NCBI GenBank assembly: GCA_004357505.1
Contig: SMWC01000035.1
Span: 1-6,259 of the forward strand
Source of the DNA: Gammaproteobacteria bacterium
GTDB taxonomy: Bacteria > Pseudomonadota > Gammaproteobacteria > Steroidobacterales > Rariloculaceae
DNA: 6,259 nt
Reading direction: 5' to 3'
Position 1 is the stretch's first letter. Each line of letters starts with the position of its first letter. Positions 1-5,886 of this stretch are shown here, piece after piece. The notes under the pieces were generated by a model, which saw only the letters and a program-made list of their open reading frames with translations, had not been told where the DNA came from and did not search any database. The position numbers and the translations under genes are program-made.

Positions 1-1
1 C

Positions 2-1087
2 CGGCAGGCCTATCCGAAGCACCGCGTGATTTTCTTTCCGTTGGATCTTACCTTCATCGTTGCCCGTTTTCTTACGTTATTCGACCCGCGCCTGATCGTA
101 ATCGTGGAGTCGGAGTTTTGGCCGAACTTTCTGGCGGCCGCTCAGCATCGGGAGATTCCTGTAGCCGTTATCAATGGCAAGATGTCGTTGAAGTCTTACC
201 AGCGCAATGCGAGGACTCGTATCGTGCCGATGTTGCTGCGTCGCATCGCGTTGCTGGCTGTCCAGACTCAAGAACATGCTGAGCGCTTGCGCCGACTCGG
301 CGTACCAGAGTCTCGGCTGCGGGTGACGGGCAATATGAAGTACGACCTGGCGCAGCTTGTGATTTCACCTGAACAAGCGCGCGAAATCAGAGCCGCGCTC
401 GGCTACAGCAACGATGACGTGCTGATCATCGGCGGTAGCATGCACGAACGCGAGGACGGAATTCTTCTGGATGCCTTTCTCAGTATGACTAATCAGGGTC
501 ATCGAGGCTCATTGATCATCGTGCCGCGCTACCCACGCGATGCCGGGCGCGTCGAGCAGGCTGTGAGGACAAGAGGCCAGGTCGCCGTTCTGAAGACTGC
601 CGTCGATCGGGGCGAGCAAACGGCGCCGGGATCGAGTGGGATACTCATTGTCGACACAGTAGGGGAGCTTCGAACGCTCTACGCTGTGGCGGACATCGCC
701 TTCGTGGGCGGAAGTCTGTTCTATCGCGGCAGCAACAAAGGCGGGCACAATCTCATGGAGCCGGCGATACTCGGTCTGCCGACTTTATTCGGGCCGTATA
801 ACTTTAGTTTTGCAGAGACGGTTCACGAGTTGCTCCGCGCTGACGCAGGATTTGAAGTTCGCGATGGGACGGAACTGGAGGCAGTCTTGATTTCACTCGT
901 TGGCAATCGTCAGCGTCGGCGAGAAGTCGGCGGCCGCGCGCGGGAGGTGGTTCTCCGGGGACAGGGAGCGACGCAGAGAAATTATGAGCTGCTCGTTCCG
1001 CTGCTGGGCTCGGGCGGCGAGCGCTTGCCAGCCTTGGCCTTTGAACGCACAATGCCGCCAGCAGTCAGCGATTCGGATTCTACATGA
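2..1087 (+). CDS. waaA: WaaA-like 3-deoxy-ulosonic acid (Kdo) transferase, divergent, 5' end cut by window edge
   Basis: This is a GT-B glycosyltransferase of the WaaA/KdtA family, which transfers Kdo from CMP-Kdo to lipid A precursors at the cytoplasmic face of the inner membrane. The frame is open to the left edge, so the GTG at 26 is not the real start. About 100 N-terminal residues, including the membrane anchor and the catalytic-Glu motif, lie outside the window. Visible family landmarks, in order, are ESEFWPN (about nt 107-127), VTGNMKYD, VDTVGELRTLY, FVGGSL, GGHNLMEP and FGPYNFSFAE. Compared with the second copy at 3697-5010, it has four extra residues between GGSL and GGHN (nt 719-739), and SMHERED where the second copy has STHGGEE. 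It ends in an ATGA overlap with the next gene, suggesting coupled translation. The family is clear. The acceptor and the exact sugar are not, and the divergence suggests a second, specialised transferase. Confidence 0.88.
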   Translation, partial: RQAYPKHRVIFFPLDLTFIVARFLTLFDPRLIVIVESEFWPNFLAAAQHREIPVAVINGKMSLKSYQRNARTRIVPMLLRRIALLAVQTQEHAERLRRLGVPESRLRVTGNMKYDLAQLVISPEQAREIRAALGYSNDDVLIIGGSMHEREDGILLDAFLSMTNQGHRGSLIIVPRYPRDAGRVEQAVRTRGQVAVLKTAVDRGEQTAPGSSGILIVDTVGELRTLYAVADIAFVGGSLFYRGSNKGGHNLMEPAILGLPTLFGPYNFSFAETVHELLRADAGFEVRDGTELEAVLISLVGNRQRRREVGGRAREVVLRGQGATQRNYELLVPLLGSGGERLPALAFERTMPPAVSDSDST

Positions 1088-1935
1088 TCAAGAAACACGT
1101 ACAGATCGGCGATATCGACTGTGGTTCAGATCAGCTGTTTTTGATCTCTGGGCCTTGCGTGATCGAGAAAGAGTCGCTGATGATGGCTACGGCGGAGCGG
1201 CTTAAAGACATCGCGGAGGAGCTCAAGCTTCCGTTGATATTCAAGTCCTCTTTCTCGAAGGATAATCGTAGCTCGCTCGAGTATTACCAAGGCCCAGGTC
1301 TTGATGAGGGCCTGAAGATTCTGGAGAAAATCAAGCGAACATTCGAATTGCCGATCCTCACGGATATTCATTACCCGAGCCAAGCTGCGCCAGCGGCTGA
1401 AGTGGTCGACATCGTACAAATCCCCGCTTATCTATGCATGCAGAGCGAACTCGTCGTGGCCGCCGCCAACACAGGCGCTGTTGTCAATCTGAAGCACGGC
1501 CAGTTTATCGCACCGGAGAACATGGCCATGCCGGTAAAGAAGATCGAAGTTTCCGGTAACGACAGGATTCTGCTCACCGAACGCGGCTATACATTCGGCT
1601 ACAATGACTTGATCGTCGATCCTCGGAGCTTTCTCGTATTGGCCCAGATTGGGTATCCGGTGATCTTTGATATTACGCACGCAATCCGCAAATACGGTAT
1701 TCCGAGCAAGGATCCCAAGGGCGGGACTCGAGAGTATCTATCTGTGCTGTCGAGAGCAGGGGTCGCGGCAGGTGTTGACGGAATCTTTATCGAAGCACAC
1801 CCGCATCCTCCCGATGCGTTATGCGATGCTGCAAGCCAATATTACTTGGATCAACTCGCTGAGTTCGTGCGACCATTGTTGGACATTCACGCACTGGTTC
1901 GAGAGCATGCGGCCCAAGAGTTAAACGTAGGATAG
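1084..1935 (+). CDS. kdsA: KdsA-like 3-deoxy-ulosonate-8-phosphate synthase (metal-dependent type)
   Basis: The family condenses phosphoenolpyruvate with D-arabinose 5-phosphate to give Kdo 8-phosphate in the cytosol. The 283-residue length is normal for KdsA. SGPCVIE carries Cys25, the ligand that marks the metal-dependent class (Asn in the E. coli enzyme). The other expected metal ligands are His199 (DITHA), Glu237 (FIEAHP) and Asp248 (CDAA). Lys54, Lys59, Asn61, Arg62 and Ser63 of the substrate motif, and Lys137 of the PEP site, are kept. Several neighbouring residues are unusual against the E. coli and Aquifex enzymes as I remember them: KANRSS reads KDNRSS, the following IHSYRGPG reads LEYYQGPG, RQTDL reads MQSEL, and VKK reads LKH. 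The ATG at 1084 overlaps the upstream stop (ATGA) and has only a weak CGGA ahead of it. The family assignment is firm, but the exact aldose phosphate used is less certain. Confidence 0.93.
   Translation: MIKKHVQIGDIDCGSDQLFLISGPCVIEKESLMMATAERLKDIAEELKLPLIFKSSFSKDNRSSLEYYQGPGLDEGLKILEKIKRTFELPILTDIHYPSQAAPAAEVVDIVQIPAYLCMQSELVVAAANTGAVVNLKHGQFIAPENMAMPVKKIEVSGNDRILLTERGYTFGYNDLIVDPRSFLVLAQIGYPVIFDITHAIRKYGIPSKDPKGGTREYLSVLSRAGVAAGVDGIFIEAHPHPPDALCDAASQYYLDQLAEFVRPLLDIHALVREHAAQELNVG
1929..1932 (+). promoter_or_regulatory. Ribosome binding site of the transaldolase-CBS gene
   Basis: AGGA lies six bases before the ATG at 1939, inside the last codons of the kdsA-like gene. It is the clearest Shine-Dalgarno sequence in the operon and supports the chosen start. 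The neighbouring genes rely on overlaps or have weak sites. Confidence 0.6.
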
Positions 1936-1938
1936 GTA

Positions 1939-2976
1939 ATGGACCTCTATTTAGACTCTGTAGACTTCAAGGAAATTGAACGAGCTATTGAGTTCGGTTT
2001 CGTCAAAGGCCTGACGACAACACCGACGTTTATGCACCGCCACGGCATCACCGATATCGACGGCGCCATCGTCAAATTATCGGGGATGGTACCGGAGTTA
2101 CAGGTAGAGGCGTTGGGCGAGAGCGTAGATTCTATCCTTGCCGAGGCGGACCGTATCCTCCAACTGCCGCTGATACGAGAACCGGTTTTCAAGGTGCCTA
2201 TCTCCAATGCCGGCGTAATCGCTTGTCAGCGGCTGACCGAGAAGGGCCATCGCGTCAACGTCCACCTGATCTACACCCTGAACCAAGCGTATATGGCGAT
2301 TGCGGCCGGAGCGGCGTTCGTTTGTCCCCTCGCCGGCCGGCTCCAGGATCAGGGTCACGACGCAATAAAATTAATTGAACAGTGTGTAGAGATTATCGAG
2401 AAGCACAACTATTCGAGCAAGGTGATGTTCTCTTCGGTCCGTCATCCCGAACATGTTCGCCAGGCATTACTCACAGGCGCGCATGTCTGCACCGTGCCCT
2501 TCGGAGTTATGAACCATCTTTGCGACAATTCGCTGACCGCTCTCGGCACGGCACAGTTCCGAGAGCACACTCAACTGATGACGATCAGGGTTGGCGAGCT
2601 CGTTCGGTCTCAGAATCCCATTTGTGAGTCGTCCGAGACATTGACGACGGCTATGGTGAAAATGACCGAGTCGCGTCTCGGTACCGTCACTCTCGTTGAT
2701 AGAGACGGTAATGTTGTGGGCATATTCACCGACGGTGACTTGCGCCGTAGCTTGCAAGAAAACGGGCACGATATTCTGGATGAGACCTTAGCGAAAATCG
2801 GCTTCTCGGAAAGCCCTGTGACGATAGGTCAGGATGCGTTGCTGAATGAAGCTGTGAAGCTTTTTAAGGAATTTGAAGTCGACAGCATCATCGTCGTCGA
2901 CGGTGATAAGCCAGCAGGGGTGTTGGATATACAGGACCTCGTAAAACTCGGACTTCTTGGTCAAGAACATCTCTAA
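1939..2976 (+). CDS. Transaldolase/fructose-6-phosphate aldolase-like domain fused to KdsD-type CBS pair
   Basis: The protein has 345 residues. Residues 1-215 match the small transaldolase (TalC/FSA) barrel, starting MDLYLD. Lys85 in VFKVPIS is at the Schiff-base lysine position of E. coli FsaA; Asp6, Thr26, Arg134 (GR) and Ser166 are also kept, and Glu57 matches the transaldolase glutamate. Usual active-site residues are changed: TTNP reads TTTP (Thr28), the water-holding Thr109 is His, Ala/Ser129 is Cys and Tyr/Phe131 is Leu. Residues 225-340 form two CBS motifs, including GIFTDGDLRR, the hallmark of the C-terminal half of arabinose-5-phosphate isomerase KdsD; the isomerase (SIS) domain itself is absent. 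The gene lies 3 bases after kdsA and overlaps the kdsC-like gene by 20. I infer that it supplies or processes the sugar phosphate for the synthase, with the CBS pair as a ligand sensor. The exact reaction is unknown; a non-catalytic regulatory role is less likely because Lys85 is retained. Confidence 0.9.
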   Translation: MDLYLDSVDFKEIERAIEFGFVKGLTTTPTFMHRHGITDIDGAIVKLSGMVPELQVEALGESVDSILAEADRILQLPLIREPVFKVPISNAGVIACQRLTEKGHRVNVHLIYTLNQAYMAIAAGAAFVCPLAGRLQDQGHDAIKLIEQCVEIIEKHNYSSKVMFSSVRHPEHVRQALLTGAHVCTVPFGVMNHLCDNSLTALGTAQFREHTQLMTIRVGELVRSQNPICESSETLTTAMVKMTESRLGTVTLVDRDGNVVGIFTDGDLRRSLQENGHDILDETLAKIGFSESPVTIGQDALLNEAVKLFKEFEVDSIIVVDGDKPAGVLDIQDLVKLGLLGQEHL

Positions 2977-3679
2977 TTACGAAGCCAATCTAAATGACAC
3001 TGGACCGGCGGCCCGATTTGCGAAGCTGGGTGGGACATTTCTGACTGACGCTACCACGCTATCGAAACGTCTCGGGGCCGTTCGTGCGCTCGTATTCGAT
3101 TGGGATGGCGTCTTTAACGAAGGGGTCAAGCGGCAGGGTACTGACAGCGGTTTCAGCGAAGCAGACTCCATGGGAACGAATATGTTGCGCTATGGGCTTT
3201 GGCGGCGTGACGGGGCGCTACCGGTCACAGCGATCATTACCGGACAGAACAACCCTACCGCTGAGAGTTTCGCCAAGCGAGAGCATTTTCACGTTCTTTA
3301 TTCAGATGTCGGAGACAAAGGCGACATGATCGATCAGTTCTGTGCCACCTACGAGTTGGAACGAATTCAAATCGCGTGCGTCTTCGATGACATCAACGAT
3401 CTAAGTATGGCTGCCGAGTGTGGTATTCGGTTCCTGGTGCGGCGCGACTCGAGCCCGTTGTTGCAGGAGTATGTGGTGCGTAACGAGTGTTGTGACTACA
3501 TTACCGCGGCCGAGGGAGGCCGCTATGCGGTTCGCGAGATCGCGGAACTCGCGCTCGGTGTGATGGGGGATTTCGATGCCGTCATCCGCTCTCGAGCGGC
3601 TCACGATGACGACTACGAGCAGTACTTCTCTGCCCGTCAGGCGGTAGAAACACAGCTCGTGAGGCGTTCGGTAGCTTAA
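2957..3679 (+). CDS. kdsC: KdsC-like HAD phosphatase, divergent and extended
   Basis: This is a HAD-superfamily phosphatase resembling KdsC, which removes the 8-phosphate from Kdo 8-phosphate. Motif I is FDWDGVF with Asp48 and Asp50. Motif II is IITGQ with Thr95. Lys121 (GDKGD) fits motif III, and FDDIND (Asp144, Asp145, Asp148) is motif IV. The C-terminal segment GGRYAVREI matches the conserved KdsC tail that closes a neighbouring subunit's active site. At 240 residues it is longer than usual (E. coli KdsC has 188), with about 47 residues before motif I and some 35 extra at the C-terminus. The KdsC signature around RDG is replaced by SEADSMGTNML. The start is TTG at 2957, inside the upstream gene: a stop at 2942 blocks extension, and the next in-frame ATG lies after motif I. 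There is no strong ribosome binding site, so coupling is likely. The phosphatase family is firm; the substrate is inferred. Confidence 0.85.
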   Translation: MVKNISNYEANLNDTGPAARFAKLGGTFLTDATTLSKRLGAVRALVFDWDGVFNEGVKRQGTDSGFSEADSMGTNMLRYGLWRRDGALPVTAIITGQNNPTAESFAKREHFHVLYSDVGDKGDMIDQFCATYELERIQIACVFDDINDLSMAAECGIRFLVRRDSSPLLQEYVVRNECCDYITAAEGGRYAVREIAELALGVMGDFDAVIRSRAAHDDDYEQYFSARQAVETQLVRRSVA

Positions 3680-3696
3680 GTCACGAATCTTCAGCC

Positions 3697-5010
3697 ATGA
3701 CTATCTGGTCAGTCGTCGTCTACTTTCTTCTGCCGTTTGTGCTCTTTAATTTGCTTTGGCGCGGTATTCGTTACCCCGCTTATTGGCTCCGCTGGCCCGA
3801 GCGATTCGGTTACGTGGAGTCGATGCAAGGTCAGCGGGTCATCTGGGTGCACGCGGTGTCGGTTGGGGAGGTGCGCTCGGCGGCCGAGTTGGTTAACGAA
3901 CTGGCCGACCGCTATCCTCGCCATCGTGTACTTGTAACGACCATGACGCCGACAGGTTCCAGGCAGGTACAGGAGTTGTTCGGCGGCCGCGTCCGTCATG
4001 CGTACGTGCCTTATGATCTCCCCGGCTCGGTCCGTCGCTTTATGACGAGAGTTGCTCCGGAACTTGCGGTCATTGCGGAGACCGAGTTCTGGCCCAATCT
4101 GTTCAAGGCTTGCCAAGATCGAGGAATTCCGCTGTTTCTCGTGAACGTGCGACTCTCTCAGGAATCCTTGCGGGGCTATTTACGTGTTCCGCGAACGGCG
4201 CGAGCCATGTTAGAGCGAGCTACTCTGATCTGCGCCCAAACCAACGCCGACGCGCAGCGACTGCAGAGCCTCGGAGTCGCGCAACCCCGTGTCGAGGTCA
4301 CCGGTAACCTGAAGTTTGACGCACCGTTAGCGGCGTCGCTGCTGGCGGAAGGGGCGACGCTTCGGCAGCAATGGGGAGCAGACCGCCCGATATTGATTGC
4401 GGCCAGCACTCACGGCGGGGAGGAGAAAAAAGTGCTTGCTGCCTACAAGACGCTGCGAAAGGTCTACACGAATTTGCTGCTTGTCCTGGTGCCGCGACAT
4501 CCCGAGCGGTTCAACGCGGTGGCCCGCCTGTGTCGGCGAAGCGGTGTACGGGTGGCGCTCCGCAGCAGACATCGAGGTGTTCTACCGGCCGAGATAGGAA
4601 TTTTGGTCGGGGACACGATGGGCGAGCTCCAAAGACTTTACGCCGCCTCGGATATTGCTTTCGTTGGCGGGAGTCTCGTGACGGTGGGTGGGCACAACTT
4701 ACTTGAGCCCTGCGCGGTCGGCGTGCCGGTCATCTTCGGACCCCATATGTTTCATTTTGCGGAAATCAGTACGATGGTCCTGGAGCGGGGTGCAGGTCGC
4801 CAGGTGCACGATGAGGCTGGTCTCGCGGAGACGGTCGCGCTATATCTGGAGCAACCGGAACTGCGCAGGGCTACTGGCGAAGCAGCGCAGAAGCTCGTGG
4901 CGGAGAATCGTGGTGCCGTCGAGCGAACTCTGCAGCTGATGTCCGACTCCCTGCGATGGACGCGGCCTGAGTTGGATACATCGAACTCCGTATTCGTTCT
5001 TCGTGATTAA
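3697..5010 (+). CDS. waaA: Kdo transferase WaaA (KdtA), complete
   Basis: The product transfers Kdo from CMP-Kdo to lipid IVA at the cytoplasmic face of the inner membrane. It has 437 residues, close to the usual 420-440. A hydrophobic anchor spans about residues 3-20. HAVSVGE holds the probable catalytic Glu58, followed by VPYDLPG, ETEFWPN (128-134), VTGNLKFD, AASTHGGEE, VPRHPER, GDTMGELQRLY, FVGGSL, GGHNLLEP and FGPHMFHFAE, all hallmarks of the family. The ATG at 3697 follows the kdsC-like stop by 17 bases with no obvious Shine-Dalgarno sequence; the anchor starts immediately, so this start fits. This copy looks canonical, unlike the divergent copy at the left edge. It is the likely housekeeping enzyme, ending a cassette that contains the sugar-synthesis genes. 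How many Kdo residues it adds cannot be read from sequence. Confidence 0.96.
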   Translation: MTIWSVVVYFLLPFVLFNLLWRGIRYPAYWLRWPERFGYVESMQGQRVIWVHAVSVGEVRSAAELVNELADRYPRHRVLVTTMTPTGSRQVQELFGGRVRHAYVPYDLPGSVRRFMTRVAPELAVIAETEFWPNLFKACQDRGIPLFLVNVRLSQESLRGYLRVPRTARAMLERATLICAQTNADAQRLQSLGVAQPRVEVTGNLKFDAPLAASLLAEGATLRQQWGADRPILIAASTHGGEEKKVLAAYKTLRKVYTNLLLVLVPRHPERFNAVARLCRRSGVRVALRSRHRGVLPAEIGILVGDTMGELQRLYAASDIAFVGGSLVTVGGHNLLEPCAVGVPVIFGPHMFHFAEISTMVLERGAGRQVHDEAGLAETVALYLEQPELRRATGEAAQKLVAENRGAVERTLQLMSDSLRWTRPELDTSNSVFVLRD

Positions 5011-5076
5011 CTAGCCTGGTGCTATTGGTGACCCGATAACCTACAGCAACCCCCGCCAGCTCCGCGGTCAATTCCG

Positions 5077-5886
5077 ATGAAGGGTTCAAAGTTCGGTGCA
5101 TTGGCTCTCCTGAGTCTAGGCAGTATCGCTGCCGCTCAACGAGCTTATGGCTTCGGTCCGGACGGTCACCGCATCGCCGGACTGGTGGCAGAAACCTATC
5201 TATGTGAAGAAGCGAGGCTGGAGATCGGCCGCTTAGATGAGGGCGACGGCCTGGCGGAACTCGGGTTATGGGCTGACCGGATCCGCACGCGGCCGCCGTG
5301 GGATGACTCTGGGCCATGGCACTACGTCAATATCGCCGATGAAGATTCATTCGACGACTATCGATCTCCGCCGGAGGGGGACGCCCTGTGGGCGATCGCG
5401 CACTTTCACTCGCGTCTGCGTGACGAGAATCTCACCCAGGAACGGCGAAGTGAAGCCTTGAAATTTCTCGTGCATTTCATTGTCGACCTGCACCAGCCAC
5501 TGCACGTCGGACGTTGGGCAGATCGCGGCGGCACCAGTACAGAAGTCTTTCTCGGCGATGAGCGAACCAACCTGCATCGATTCTGGGATACGGATGCGAT
5601 TCGCGAAGACGAACTGCCGGCTGCACGCTATGCACGCAATATCATGCCCATGGTGATGTTACTGGCCGCCAGGCACCAGCCGAGCCCACCCCGCCAATGG
5701 GCGGCGGAAGGGCTGTCGCTCAGGACCGTTATTTATGCATTCGATCCGGAGACGCGCCGGCTCGACGAGGATTATCTGCAGACCGCGAGCGATCTAGTGA
5801 AGTTGCGCTTGATTCAGGCAGGGTTGCGCTTAGCTGATCAACTTAACGAAATATTCTGTCCCGCAAGCACCTCACTCAGTCCGTAA
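5077..5886 (+). CDS. Secreted S1/P1-type zinc-dependent nuclease
   Basis: The family cleaves single-stranded DNA and RNA, often also releasing 3' phosphates from nucleotides, using three zinc ions. The protein has 269 residues. It starts with a signal peptide (MKGSKF, a hydrophobic stretch to about residue 20) and a plausible cleavage site AYG before Phe26. Eight of the nine zinc ligands known from P1 nuclease can be placed: His31 (DGHRI), Asp67 (WAD), His82 (WHYVNI), His133 and Asp137 (VHFIVDLHQPLH), His143, His167 (NLHRFW) and Asp171. The ninth, the N-terminal Trp, is Phe26. The protein is therefore expected in the periplasm or outside the cell, perhaps scavenging nucleotides or phosphate. 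It lies 66 bases after waaA; that gap (5011-5076) shows no clear promoter, terminator or strong ribosome binding site. Its last 15 bases overlap the convergent permease gene. A link to lipopolysaccharide synthesis is not apparent. Confidence 0.92.
   Translation: MKGSKFGALALLSLGSIAAAQRAYGFGPDGHRIAGLVAETYLCEEARLEIGRLDEGDGLAELGLWADRIRTRPPWDDSGPWHYVNIADEDSFDDYRSPPEGDALWAIAHFHSRLRDENLTQERRSEALKFLVHFIVDLHQPLHVGRWADRGGTSTEVFLGDERTNLHRFWDTDAIREDELPAARYARNIMPMVMLLAARHQPSPPRQWAAEGLSLRTVIYAFDPETRRLDEDYLQTASDLVKLRLIQAGLRLADQLNEIFCPASTSLSP

Noticed and set aside
26..28. GTG as start of the first gene
   Set aside because: The frame stays open to the left edge and the upstream codons continue the WaaA fold; a start here would remove the N-terminal domain.
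900..1205. 101-codon plus-strand open frame across the waaA-like/kdsA junction
   Set aside because: It overlaps the ends of two confident genes in another frame and has no family resemblance.
1939..2976. Frameshift or assembly join creating the transaldolase-CBS fusion
   Set aside because: The reading frame is continuous with an ordinary linker (about residues 215-225) and uniform codon use, and both halves fit the surrounding pathway; nothing in the sequence suggests an artefact.
132..3990. GCGGCCGC octamer occurring three times (near 135, 930 and 3985)
   Set aside because: All three lie inside coding sequence at unrelated positions and are explained by Ala/Gly/Arg-rich codons in GC-rich DNA.
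3709..4116. 135-codon open frame on the minus strand
   Set aside because: It lies entirely antisense to the well-supported waaA gene and its translation shows no recognisable family; it is a by-product of codon bias.
5011..5076. Promoter or terminator between waaA and the nuclease gene
   Set aside because: A TTCGTG...TATTGG pairing matches the sigma-70 consensus poorly, and no stem followed by a T run is present.
4871..5317. 148-codon open frame on the minus strand spanning the waaA-nuclease gap
   Set aside because: It is antisense to both coding regions, is rich in Arg/Ser/Pro as expected for a shadow frame, and has no recognisable domain.
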